A stretch of 64,000 bases of DNA from Blastococcus aggregatus. Its GTDB lineage: Bacteria; Actinomycetota; Actinomycetes; Mycobacteriales; Geodermatophilaceae. Position numbers and translations under genes: made by a program. The number at the start of each line of letters is the position of its first letter. The first letter of the stretch is position 1. The notes beneath the pieces are model-generated. The model was not told where the DNA came from and made no database searches. It was given only the letters and a program-made list of their open reading frames with translations. The stretch spans positions 372,001 through 436,000 of the forward strand of contig NZ_OBQI01000004.1 of NCBI RefSeq assembly GCF_900221005.1. Reading direction: 5' to 3'. Of this stretch, positions 40,040 to 47,598 are shown piece after piece.

Positions 40040-40064
40040 GCGCCGACCCTGCCAGAGCGGGACC

Positions 40065-40484
40065 TCAGCAGCAGGCGGGAGCAGGCTCCGCGGCGGTCTT
40101 GCCCTCCAGATCGGGGCGCGCGTCGCCGGTGACGGTGTAGACCTCCCACGGCTCACCACCCGGGCCGGTGACCCACACCTTGTCCTGGACGGCGTAGCAG
40201 CAGGCGGTGTTCTCCTCGGCCCGCGTCGCCAGGCCGGCGTCGGCCAGCCGGTTCGTCGCCGCGGTCACCTCGTCGGTCGTGGCGACCTCCACCCCGAGGT
40301 GGTCCATGCGGGTGGGCTCGCCCGCCTGACCCTCGAGCAGCACCAGCTTGAGCGGCGGCTCGGCGATCGCGAAGTTGGCGTACCCGGGACGGCGCTTGGC
40401 GGGCTGGGTGTCGAACAGCCGCGAGTAGAACGTGACGGCCGCCTCGAGGTCGGCGACGCGGAGAGCGAGCTGGACACGGGACAC
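40065..40484 (-). CDS. arsI: ArsI/CadI-type dioxygenase (organoarsenical C-As lyase family)
   Basis: 139 residues from GTG at 40484 behind AGGAGGT. It is a vicinal-oxygen-chelate protein: MSRVQLALRVADLEAAVTFY, RMDHLGVEV (His62) and EPWEVY (Glu114) supply the Fe(II) ligands, and the vicinal Cys95-Cys96 in NTACCYAVQ correspond to the As(III)-binding pair of ArsI. A second Cys pair ends the protein. ArsI splits trivalent aromatic or methyl arsenicals. It is divergent from arsR-acr3-arsC across a shared operator, which supports the arsenic role over cadmium. Confidence 0.87.
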   Translation of the reverse strand: MSRVQLALRVADLEAAVTFYSRLFDTQPAKRRPGYANFAIAEPPLKLVLLEGQAGEPTRMDHLGVEVATTDEVTAATNRLADAGLATRAEENTACCYAVQDKVWVTGPGGEPWEVYTVTGDARPDLEGKTAAEPAPACC

Positions 40485-40522
40485 GGTGGACCTCCTGGGA
40501 GAACCTGAGACTTCGACGGACG

Positions 40523-40540
40523 TCGATGTCTGCACATCGA
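40523..40540. promoter_or_regulatory. ArsR-type operator palindrome
   Basis: A perfect inverted repeat with 7-bp arms and a 4-bp spacer, TCGATGT-ctgc-ACATCGA, lies in the arsI-arsR gap. A third half-site (ACATCGA) occurs at 40552-40558 and a related CGATGCATGT at 40571-40580. The form is that of SmtB/ArsR operators. It lies on the arsI side of the arsR -35 box, so one bound repressor could block both promoters. Confidence 0.7.
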
Positions 40541-40561
40541 ATGAACACCTGACATCGACGC

Positions 40562-40589
40562 TTGTCAATACGATGCATGTCGTTACGAT
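40562..40589 (+). promoter_or_regulatory. Promoter of arsR-acr3-arsC
   Basis: TTGTCA (40562-40567), 16-nt spacer, TACGAT (40584-40589): a good vegetative promoter 33 nt before the arsR start. The complementary strand of 40563-40568 reads TTGACA, a consensus -35 for arsI in the opposite direction, so the two -35 boxes overlap. The -10 for arsI is less clear (TTCATT-like). Confidence 0.65.
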
Positions 40590-40621
40590 GGCAACCGATG
40601 TCCGGACCTGAGGAGACGACG

Positions 40622-40966
40622 ATGAGCGACCCCGGCCTGGCGTGCTGCACGCCCCTGTCCGGTACGGCGATGTCCACCGAGCAGGCCGAGCAGGTGGCCC
40701 CCCTGCTCAAGGCGCTCGCCGATCCGGTGCGGCTCCGGTTGCTGAGCCTGATCGCCTCCAGCACTACCGGTGAGGCCTGCGTCTGCGACCTCAACGACGC
40801 CTTCGACCTCACCCAGGCGACCATCAGCCACCACCTCAAGGTGCTGCACTCCGTCGGTCTGCTCGACCGCGAGAAGCGCGGCGTGTGGGTCTACTACGCG
40901 GTCCGGCCCGAGGCGCTGACCGCCGTCGCCGGCCTGTTCCAGACCGCTTCGCTGACGCCGGCATGA
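40622..40966 (+). CDS. arsR: ArsR/SmtB-family repressor
   Basis: 114 residues from ATG at 40622, preceded by GAGGAG. Winged helix: LLKALADPVRLRLLSLIA, then DLTQATISHHLKVLHSVGLLDREK as recognition region and GVWVYYAVRPEAL as wing. Metal-site Cys are Cys53 and Cys55 in CVCDL, the classical As(III) site, with an extra N-terminal Cys8-Cys9 pair that could be the third ligand. It derepresses on As(III) or Sb(III). It overlaps acr3 by ATGA and heads the resistance operon. Confidence 0.92.
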   Translation: MSDPGLACCTPLSGTAMSTEQAEQVAPLLKALADPVRLRLLSLIASSTTGEACVCDLNDAFDLTQATISHHLKVLHSVGLLDREKRGVWVYYAVRPEALTAVAGLFQTASLTPA

Positions 40967-42087
40967 GCGACGCCGTCCGCGACACCGCACGCCCCGGCGC
41001 CTCCGCCGACGCGCCGGTCCTGCGGAAGCTCTCGACGCTGGACCGGTTCCTGCCGGTCTGGATCGTCGCCGCGATGGCGCTCGGGCTGGCACTCGGCCGC
41101 TGGATCCCGGGTCTGGACGACGCCCTGTCGGCCGTCGAGGTCGGCAACGTCAGTCTGCCGATCGCGGTCGGGCTGCTGCTGATGATGTACCCGGTGCTCG
41201 CCAAGGTCCGGTACTCCGAGCTCGACCGGGTGACCGGTGACCGGAAGATGCTCACCGCCAGCCTGGTGCTCAACTGGCTGGTCGGGCCCGCGCTGATGTT
41301 CACCCTGGCCTGGCTGCTGCTGCCCGACCTGCCCGAGTACCGGACCGGCCTGATCATCGTGGGCCTGGCCCGCTGCATCGCGATGGTGCTGATCTGGAAC
41401 GACCTGTCCTGCGGCGACCGCGAGGCCGCCGCGGTGCTGGTCGCGATCAACTCGGTGTTCCAGATCGTCGCCTTCGCCGCGCTCGGCTGGTTCTACCTGC
41501 AGGTGCTGCCCGGGTGGCTGGGCCTGTCCACCACCTCGGCGGAGTTCAGCGTCTGGGCCATCCTGGTCAGCGTCCTGGTCTTCCTGGGCATCCCGCTGCT
41601 CGCCGGCTTCCTCACCCGCACGATCGGCGAGCGCCGCCGCGGCCGCACCTGGTACGAGGAGCGGTTCCTGCCGCGGATCGGCCCGGTCGCGCTCTACGGG
41701 TTGCTGTTCACCATCGTGATGCTCTTCGCGCTGCAGGGCGACGCGATCACCTCCAACCCGTGGGACGTCGCCCGCATCGCCCTGCCGCTGCTGGCCTACT
41801 TCGCGCTGATGTTCGGCGGCTCGTTCCTGCTCGGCATGCGGCTGGGGCTCGGCTACGCGAAGACCGCCACGCTGGCGTTCACCGCCGCGGGCAACAACTT
41901 CGAGCTCGCCATCGCCGTGGCCATCGGCACCTTCGGCGTGACCAGCGGCCAGGCGCTGGCCGGCGTCGTCGGCCCGCTGATCGAGGTGCCGGTGCTGGTC
42001 GGACTGGTCTACGTCGCCCTGTGGGCGGCGCGCCGCTGGTTCCCCGGCGACCCGTCCGTCCCTGCGAGCGTCCGGAGCGCCCGGTGA
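40963..42087 (+). CDS. acr3: Arsenite efflux permease ACR3
   Basis: 374 residues; ATG overlapping the arsR stop. Ten hydrophobic segments of the bile acid/arsenite transporter fold, from LPVWIVAAMALGLALGRW to PVLVGLVYVALWAARRW. The conserved transport Cys is in GLARCIAMVLIWNDLSCGD near 142, and the discontinuous-helix motif TAAGNNFELAIAVAIG is near 307-322. It expels As(OH)3 using the proton gradient. Coupled to arsC by GTGA. Confidence 0.94.
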   Translation: MSDAVRDTARPGASADAPVLRKLSTLDRFLPVWIVAAMALGLALGRWIPGLDDALSAVEVGNVSLPIAVGLLLMMYPVLAKVRYSELDRVTGDRKMLTASLVLNWLVGPALMFTLAWLLLPDLPEYRTGLIIVGLARCIAMVLIWNDLSCGDREAAAVLVAINSVFQIVAFAALGWFYLQVLPGWLGLSTTSAEFSVWAILVSVLVFLGIPLLAGFLTRTIGERRRGRTWYEERFLPRIGPVALYGLLFTIVMLFALQGDAITSNPWDVARIALPLLAYFALMFGGSFLLGMRLGLGYAKTATLAFTAAGNNFELAIAVAIGTFGVTSGQALAGVVGPLIEVPVLVGLVYVALWAARRWFPGDPSVPASVRSAR

Positions 42088-42491
42088 CCCCGTCGGTCCT
42101 GTTCGTCTGCGTGCACAACGCCGGCCGATCCCAGATGGCGGCCGGCTGGCTGCGCTCGCTGGCCGGCGACGCCGTCGAGGTCCGGTCGGCCGGCTCGGTC
42201 CCGGCCGACCGGGTCAACCCGGCGGCGGTGCAGGCGATGGCCGAGGTCGGCATCGACATCTCCGGCCAGCAGCCGAAGGTGCTCACCACCGACGCCGTCG
42301 AGGCCTCCGACGTCGTCATCACCATGGGTTGCGGCGACGCCTGCCCGATCTTCCCGGGGAAGCGCTACCTGGACTGGGCGCTCGACGACCCGGCCGGCCA
42401 GGGCGTCGAGGCCGTCCGCCCGATCCGCGACGAGATCGAGCGGCGGATCCGCGGGCTGCTCGCCGAGCTCGGGGTCAGCGCTCGCGCCTGA
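42084..42491 (+). CDS. arsC: Arsenate reductase, low-molecular-weight phosphatase fold
   Basis: 135 residues from GTG overlapping acr3. P-loop CVHNAGR, a CX5R motif at Cys9-Arg15, with Cys83 and Cys87 in MGCGDACPIFPG as the redox relay. It converts arsenate to arsenite for export by ACR3. In actinobacteria reduction runs through thioredoxin or through mycothiol/mycoredoxin; the three-Cys arrangement favours the thioredoxin type. The 3' end overlaps the convergent DUF4334 gene by 17 nt. Confidence 0.92.
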   Translation: MTPSVLFVCVHNAGRSQMAAGWLRSLAGDAVEVRSAGSVPADRVNPAAVQAMAEVGIDISGQQPKVLTTDAVEASDVVITMGCGDACPIFPGKRYLDWALDDPAGQGVEAVRPIRDEIERRIRGLLAELGVSARA

Positions 42492-43011
42492 GCACGAAGA
42501 AGAACGGGCCGGGCAGGCCCCGCAGATCCATCAGACCCAGCCGGACGTCGTCGGACACCCGGCGGAAGACGTCGATGATCGGCAGCGCGTCGTAGACCAT
42601 CGCCGCGGTGTGGATGCCGCGGTGCTCGACGGTCCGCAGCCGGGCTCGCGGCTTCGTCGTCGTCACCAGCGGGCGGGCGAGGCGGAACGCGGCCCGCGCC
42701 GCCCGGGAGTGCGCGAGCGCCGGCCGGTCGCGGAGCACGGCCATCGGCACGAAGACGGGGTCCACCGGCCGCGGACCGGCGCGGGTCGTGAACAGCAGCG
42801 GGTGCACGGTCTCGGCGTCGAGGAACTCCTTGCCGTACCACCCGTACGCCTCGAGCAGGCCGTCCAACGGCGATCCGGTGGGCAGACCGCTCCCCCGCCA
42901 CCGGCCAAGCATGTCGTCGGTCGCGACGGCGTCGAGGGAGTCGAACAGGGCCAGCGCCTCCTCGGGGGAGGCGCCGGCGCCGTGCTCGACCAGCCACTGG
43001 TCGGTGCTCAC
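42475..43011 (-). CDS. GXWXG/DUF4334 protein
   Basis: 178 residues, ATG. The N-terminal GXWXG domain has DDMLGRWRGSGLPTG near 32-46 and LLEAYGWYGKEF near 52-63; the C-terminal DUF4334 domain has RTVEHRGIHTAAMVYDALPI near 125-144 and ends GLPGPFFFVLRRE. Proteins with this pairing are soluble and small; their activity is not established to my knowledge. It is convergent with arsC and not part of the arsenic operon. Confidence 0.8.
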   Translation of the reverse strand: MSTDQWLVEHGAGASPEEALALFDSLDAVATDDMLGRWRGSGLPTGSPLDGLLEAYGWYGKEFLDAETVHPLLFTTRAGPRPVDPVFVPMAVLRDRPALAHSRAARAAFRLARPLVTTTKPRARLRTVEHRGIHTAAMVYDALPIIDVFRRVSDDVRLGLMDLRGLPGPFFFVLRRER

Positions 43012-43021
43012 GAGCGACAGG

Positions 43022-43231
43022 TCAGGAGACCGGGCGCTCGAAGGTCACCAGGACGCCCTCGACGCCCCCCGGGCCGATGCGGCCCTTGACCTCGACGGCG
43101 GTGACGGCCTTGAGCTGCCACCCCTCGCGGGCGTGCTCGTTGAGCACCTTCTCGAGCTTGCCGCCGGACATCTTGCCGCCGACCATCCCCTCGCGGATCT
43201 CCTCGACCTTGTACTCGAACCGTGCAGCCAT
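43022..43231 (-). CDS. DUF4177 protein
   Basis: 69 residues from ATG at 43231. The small alpha/beta protein has FEYKVEEIREGMVGGK at the start and the family phrase LEKVLNEHAREGWQLKAVTAVEV near 27-49. No known activity. It lies downstream of the acyltransferase gene by 58 nt, probably in the same transcript. Confidence 0.8.
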   Translation of the reverse strand: MAARFEYKVEEIREGMVGGKMSGGKLEKVLNEHAREGWQLKAVTAVEVKGRIGPGGVEGVLVTFERPVS

Positions 43232-43289
43232 GCCCAGCCTCCTCGTCGACGCGCGGAGCCTGCCCGGACGGGAGGCCCTGCGTCGAGGG

Positions 43290-44159
43290 TCAGCCAAGCA
43301 CGGGCAGGGTGCGCTTGGCCGCGAGCCTGTCCATGCCGGCCTGGATCTGCGCCTCGACCTGGTCGTAGATCTTCTGCACGTAGGCCTCGTCCTCGGCCCG
43401 CTCCGGGTCGTCGTCGACCTCGACGGGCTCCAGCAGCTCGGTGCGGATCTTCGCCGGCAGCGGCACGTGCGCCGGCAGGATCTCGACCGCCAGCGGGAAC
43501 GGGAAGCCCGCGATGATCGGCAGGTTGGCCCCGCGCAGGGTGGACTTCAGGCCGGTGACCTTGTCGAGCGCGGTGGCCAGCCACTTGCCCTCGGAGACGA
43601 TGAAGACGGTGTCGTGGCCCCCGACGGTCGCCACCGGCACGATCGGGACGCCGGAGCGGATCGCCTGCTTCACGAAGCCGGTGCGCCCGCCGAGCGTGGC
43701 GACGTCGCGCTTGCGCCAGCTGCGCATCGCGTCGATCTCACCGCCGGGCCAGACGACGACGTCCTCGCCCTGGTCCAGCGCGGCGCCGACGCTCCTCCGG
43801 TTCGCCGCGACGACGCCGACGGCGCGGAAGTAGTCGCCCAGGCCGGGCGCCGCCATGAGCACGTCGTGCGCGGTGCCGTGCAGCGTGCGCCGGCCCTCGA
43901 AATGGGTGTGCCAGGCGTTGACCAGCGTCCAGGCGTCCATGGTCAGCGCGCCGCCGGAGTGGACGCCGACGACCAGGCTCGTCCGGTCGGGCACGTTCTC
44001 CCAGCCGCCGATCTCGAGCCGGAAGTACCACTTGTTCAGCAGGTCGTAGAACGGCTGCTGGAGGCGCAGGAGCGTCTCGTTCGGCGGCTGCGGCTCCATC
44101 GCGGCGCTCACGCGCCAGCCGATCAGTCGCTGGAGGAGGTTCTGCTCGTTCTCGGCCAC
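43290..44159 (-). CDS. PlsC-like lysophospholipid/glycerolipid acyltransferase
   Basis: 289 residues from GTG at 44159, 5 nt after GAGGGAG. Acyltransferase motifs are recognisable but stretched: the catalytic block reads VVGVHSGGALTMDAW near 63-77, so His and Asp are separated by seven rather than four residues, and the second block is VVWPGGEIDAMRSWRKRD near 134-151. GVPIVPVATVGGHDT near 169 is the final motif. It transfers acyl chains to a glycerolipid at the membrane face. The variant spacing fits diacylglycerol-acyltransferase-like subgroups. Confidence 0.78.
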   Translation of the reverse strand: MAENEQNLLQRLIGWRVSAAMEPQPPNETLLRLQQPFYDLLNKWYFRLEIGGWENVPDRTSLVVGVHSGGALTMDAWTLVNAWHTHFEGRRTLHGTAHDVLMAAPGLGDYFRAVGVVAANRRSVGAALDQGEDVVVWPGGEIDAMRSWRKRDVATLGGRTGFVKQAIRSGVPIVPVATVGGHDTVFIVSEGKWLATALDKVTGLKSTLRGANLPIIAGFPFPLAVEILPAHVPLPAKIRTELLEPVEVDDDPERAEDEAYVQKIYDQVEAQIQAGMDRLAAKRTLPVLG

Positions 44160-44251
44160 GCTGCTCCCTCGGTGCTGAAGGACGACGGCTGTGCTGTGCG
44201 GTTCAACGTCCGAGAAACCCTGAGGTCACGCCGCCGGCACAGCGTGCCCGG

Positions 44252-45532
44252 TCACCGGTCGGGCAGCACCTCGGGAGCCGTCGGCCGCGGACCCTCCGGC
44301 CGGTCCACCAGCCAGCGCCGGATGGCCGCGTACACCCGCGGGTGGTCCAGGAGGCCGAAGTGGTGCAGCCCGCCGACGCGCTCCACGTGGTCGCCCGGGA
44401 ACGCCAGGCGGTCGTCGTCGCCGGTGTCACCCGCGGCACTGCGGGGGGACACCATGAGGTCGCCGAAGAGGTCCGCCAGCCGCCCCGAGGTGTTCGGGCT
44501 CAGGGTCGCCATCACCACGAAGTGCCGGGCACCGTGGTGCAGGGGCACGAGCGTGCGGATGGCCGGTTCCGGACCGTCGAGATCCCGGCCGGCCCAGTCG
44601 TCCTCGACCAGGGTGCCGTGGCGGAGGTCCTTGATGCCCACGCTGCGCAGCGACAGCACGCGGGCGAGCGGGCGGGTCTCGGGAAACCGGGCGAGCTGCA
44701 GGGTGAGCCGGTGGACCCCGCGCTCCAGCGGGGCGCCCAGGTGCGGCGAGCCGAGGGTGATCGTGTCGCGCACCAGGTGCGTCCAGGGCTGCGCCTCCGC
44801 CGTGCCGTCGCAGGCCTGGTGCAGGGCGCTGCGCGCGACCAGCCCGCCCATGGAGTGGCCGACCACGACCAGGTCCTGGACCTCTCGCGGCCAGGCCGCC
44901 ACCAGGTCCGCGAGCAGCGCGGCGAGCGAGTCGCCGTTGTCGGAGATGTGCCGGCCGGTGTTGTAGCGCAGGTAGACCGGGGTGAGCCCGAGGTCTGCCT
45001 GCAGGAGCGACCCGTAGGTGACGTCACGGCGTCCGTGGTGCTTCTCGGCGCCGTAGGCCCAGGAGTCCTCGGTCTCGGTCAGCCCGTGCAGGAAGACCGC
45101 GATCCGGCCGGTCGCCTCGGGGAACGCCGTCCGCAGCGAGTCGGCGTCCGGCAGCACCGCCCGCCCGGCCACCCGGACGGTCATGCCGAGATCGAGCCCC
45201 GGAGCGGCCTGCTGCACGAGGTCTCCGTGCGCTCCGTTGAGGAAGCCGAGGACCGCCCGTCCGCGTCGCTCCTCGTCCAGGTCGCGGCCGCTGGCCCGCT
45301 CCACGGCGGCGCGGCCCACGGCCCGTGCGCCCAGCCCGAGCGCCAGCCCCACGCTCGCGTAGCTCAACCCGGCGACGGCGTCGTGCCACAGCTTCACCGG
45401 GCGGCCGACGGGGCCGACCACTCCGAACACGCGGTCGGCGATGCCCTGGTGCACCTCGCGGACGCGGCTGGTGGTCCCCCGCAGTGTCAGCCGGGCCAGC
45501 TCCGTCGCACCCTGTACCTCGTCGGTGCGCAT
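44252..45532 (-). CDS. PGAP1-like alpha/beta hydrolase (lipase/esterase)
   Basis: 426 residues, ATG after GGAGACC. After a helical N-terminal region (1-130, hydrophobic around 50-75) the hydrolase domain begins IAVFLHGLTETEDSW near 143. The nucleophile elbow VVVGHSMGGLVARSAL lies near 222-237 (Ser in GHSMG). The C-terminal GGLHHFGLLDHPRVYAAIRRWL supplies the likely catalytic His. It resembles actinobacterial esterases annotated as GPI-deacylase-like. Role unknown; it is followed by the acyltransferase gene on the same strand. Confidence 0.8.
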   Translation of the reverse strand: MRTDEVQGATELARLTLRGTTSRVREVHQGIADRVFGVVGPVGRPVKLWHDAVAGLSYASVGLALGLGARAVGRAAVERASGRDLDEERRGRAVLGFLNGAHGDLVQQAAPGLDLGMTVRVAGRAVLPDADSLRTAFPEATGRIAVFLHGLTETEDSWAYGAEKHHGRRDVTYGSLLQADLGLTPVYLRYNTGRHISDNGDSLAALLADLVAAWPREVQDLVVVGHSMGGLVARSALHQACDGTAEAQPWTHLVRDTITLGSPHLGAPLERGVHRLTLQLARFPETRPLARVLSLRSVGIKDLRHGTLVEDDWAGRDLDGPEPAIRTLVPLHHGARHFVVMATLSPNTSGRLADLFGDLMVSPRSAAGDTGDDDRLAFPGDHVERVGGLHHFGLLDHPRVYAAIRRWLVDRPEGPRPTAPEVLPDR

Positions 45533-45623
45533 GAGGTCTCCCTACCCGTGGACCGTTCGACCGACCTGTGCGTTGCGGCACCTAGGCTGGACGGCGCATC
45601 CGCACCCGACCGGAGGAGTTCCC

Positions 45624-45794
45624 GTGCTGCGTCTGCTCGGCTGGCTCGTGGTCATCTGGCTGGCGCTCAGCATCCTGGGCGCCGTCATCAAGGGGTTGTT
45701 CTGGCTCACCGTGCTCGGCCTCCTGCTCGCCGGCGCCACCGTCGCGCTCGGCTGGACCAAGCGCGACCGGAAGGAACTGCCCCGACGCTGGTGA
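45624..45794 (+). CDS. 56-residue single- or double-span membrane peptide
   Basis: GTG start 7 nt after GGAGGA. The protein is nearly all membrane helix (LLGWLVVIWLALSILGAVIK, then FWLTVLGLLLAGATVALGW), ending in a basic tail KRDRKELPRRW. It belongs to the many small hydrophobic actinobacterial proteins of unknown role. Convergent with the acidic peptide gene that follows (4-nt gap). Confidence 0.65.
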   Translation: MLRLLGWLVVIWLALSILGAVIKGLFWLTVLGLLLAGATVALGWTKRDRKELPRRW

Positions 45795-45798
45795 CCGG

Positions 45799-45972
45799 TC
45801 AGTCGCCGTCGCCGTCGATGTCGCCGGTCATCCCGTCGCCGTAGGGCAGCACCTCGCCGTACACCGGCGCTGGGACGACGACGTCGGTCTGCACCTCGAC
45901 CTGCGCCTCGCGGGCGACCCGCGCTCCGGCGACCAGCTCGTCCAGGGAGATCTCGTACCGGGGATCGGCCAT
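45799..45972 (-). CDS. 57-residue acidic peptide
   Basis: An ATG at 45972 opens a 57-residue frame beginning MADPRYEISLDELVAGARVA and ending in the Asp/Gly-rich tail GDGMTGDIDGDGD. It is acidic, without Cys or membrane helix. The tail recalls a calcium-binding DxDGDG loop, though too short for a full EF-hand. The frame fills the gap between two genes. Coding status is moderately supported by its length and non-random composition. Confidence 0.5.
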   Translation of the reverse strand: MADPRYEISLDELVAGARVAREAQVEVQTDVVVPAPVYGEVLPYGDGMTGDIDGDGD

Positions 45973-46035
45973 GCCGGCATCCTGCCCCCGACGTCCCGCG
46001 GAACGGTAGGACTGCCGCGCCCTCGAGCGCGGAAA

Positions 46036-46058
46036 CTGTCGTACCCCGACCGTACGTT
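46036..46058 (+). promoter_or_regulatory. Candidate PafBC/RecA-NDp-type DNA-damage promoter
   Basis: CTGTCGTAC, 8 nt, then TACGTT, ending 6 nt before the HNH gene start. The known actinobacterial LexA-independent damage promoter is TTGTCRGTG-N8-TANNNT; the GTC core, the 8-nt gap and the -10 all fit, with three or four mismatches in the first element. 13E12-type DUF222/HNH genes are established members of that regulon in mycobacteria. Confidence 0.5.
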
Positions 46059-46064
46059 CGTTCC

Positions 46065-47537
46065 ATGCCGGTGGTCGAGGTGCAGCGGTCCTCTCTGGAG
46101 GGGGTGCTGCTGGAGCTCGCGCCGGTGGTCGAGCACGTGCCCGCCGACCGGCTGTTGGCGGAGGAGGCGGTGCGGGCGCTGACCCTGCTGCAGGAGCGGA
46201 AGGCGAGGGACGTCGCCCGCGAGGCCGAGCTGCTCATGGCTCTAGCCGCGCATCGTCCGGACACCGACGATCCGCCGCCGGGGCATCCCGGTGCTCGGCG
46301 GCGGGGTGCGGGGTCGCCGGTGCCGGGCACGTCGGAGTTCCTGCCCGACGAGGTCGCGATGGTGCTCAACTGCGGCCGCCCGTTCGCGACCGACAAGCTG
46401 TCCGAGGCCTACCAGTTGGTGGAACGGATGCCGGCGGTGCACGCGGAGCGTGCGGCGGGCCGGCTGGACCCCTACCGGGCGCGGATCTTCGCCGACGTGC
46501 TCGGCACGGCCTCCGACGAGGTGATCGCCGTCGTGGTGCCGGCGGTCCTCCCGTCCGCTGCGGGCTGGTCGTCGGGGACGCTGCGGAAGCGGCTGATCGC
46601 GGCGGCGGTGGCGGCGGACGAGGAGTTCGCCGAGCGTCGCCGGGTCGAGGCCGAGCGACGCGCCGCGGTCCGGCTGTACCCGACCGCGGACGGCATGTCG
46701 GCGCTGACCACCGAGGCGCCGGCGGCGGTGACGGCGGCGATGTGGTCGGTGATCGACCAGGCCGCGCAGCTGGCCAAGACCGCAGGCGATGACCGGCCGA
46801 TCGGGGTGCTGCGCGCCGAGGCGCACGCCGCGCGCGTGCTCGGCACGCAGGACGGTGGCCCTGCCCTGACCGGGCACGTCACGATCACCGCCCCGCTGTC
46901 CGCCCTCGTCCCCTCCAACTCAGCACCCACAGCGGAGTCCGGACCGACCATCGGCGGCAGCCCGATCACCACGGCGCACCTCCGCGAACTCCTCGCGCAG
47001 CTCGACGCTCTCGGCGTGCAGGCGCCGCCGGGCGGCAGCCTCGCGCTGGCGCTCACCGACGACAACGGCGTACTGCTCGCCACCGTCACCCCCGCCGAAC
47101 TGAGCCGCCTGGCCACCCGCGGCTGCCTGGAGCACGGCCGGGACGCCGACTGCGGCTGCCCCGTGCTGGGCCCCCCACCCGAGGTGCCCGGCTACAGCCA
47201 CACCGCAGCCCAGGAACGCTTCCTCCGGCTCCGCGACCGCACCTGCCGCCACCCCGGCTGCGGCCAGCCCGCCGGCCGCACCGACGCCGACCACGTCGTG
47301 GCCTACGACTGCGGCGGACGAACCAGCTGCGACAACCTTTGCTGCCTGTGCCGCTCCCACCACCGGCTCAAGACCTTCGCCCGCGGCTGGCGCTTCCGCA
47401 TGGACCCCGACGGCACCCTGCACGTCACCACACCGTCCGGCATCACGCGGAGCACACGCCCACCCGGCCTCCGCGAGCAACGCTCACTACCGCCTCCGCG
47501 ACCGAGCCCGGTCGACGACGACCCGCCACCGTTCTGA
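46065..47537 (+). CDS. DUF222-HNH endonuclease (13E12 repeat family)
   Basis: 490 residues; the ATG lies directly downstream of a -10, so probably leaderless. The DUF222 domain occupies about 10-330 (LLAEEAVRALTLLQERKARD; SEAYQLVERMPAVHAERAAG; DPYRARIFADVL). The HNH domain lies near 395-440: CRHPGCGQPAGRTDADHVV, then NLCCLCRSHHRLKT, with Cys pairs that bind zinc and the DH and HH catalytic residues. These nucleases occur in many copies in actinobacteria and may act in mobile DNA or repair; their precise role is unproven. The C-terminal 35 residues are Pro/Arg-rich. Confidence 0.9.
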   Translation: MPVVEVQRSSLEGVLLELAPVVEHVPADRLLAEEAVRALTLLQERKARDVAREAELLMALAAHRPDTDDPPPGHPGARRRGAGSPVPGTSEFLPDEVAMVLNCGRPFATDKLSEAYQLVERMPAVHAERAAGRLDPYRARIFADVLGTASDEVIAVVVPAVLPSAAGWSSGTLRKRLIAAAVAADEEFAERRRVEAERRAAVRLYPTADGMSALTTEAPAAVTAAMWSVIDQAAQLAKTAGDDRPIGVLRAEAHAARVLGTQDGGPALTGHVTITAPLSALVPSNSAPTAESGPTIGGSPITTAHLRELLAQLDALGVQAPPGGSLALALTDDNGVLLATVTPAELSRLATRGCLEHGRDADCGCPVLGPPPEVPGYSHTAAQERFLRLRDRTCRHPGCGQPAGRTDADHVVAYDCGGRTSCDNLCCLCRSHHRLKTFARGWRFRMDPDGTLHVTTPSGITRSTRPPGLREQRSLPPPRPSPVDDDPPPF

Positions 47538-47598
47538 GCGGAGTCGGGCCGACCGGCGAGCGGCCGCGGGACACACCGCCCGTGACACGCTCGACCGC

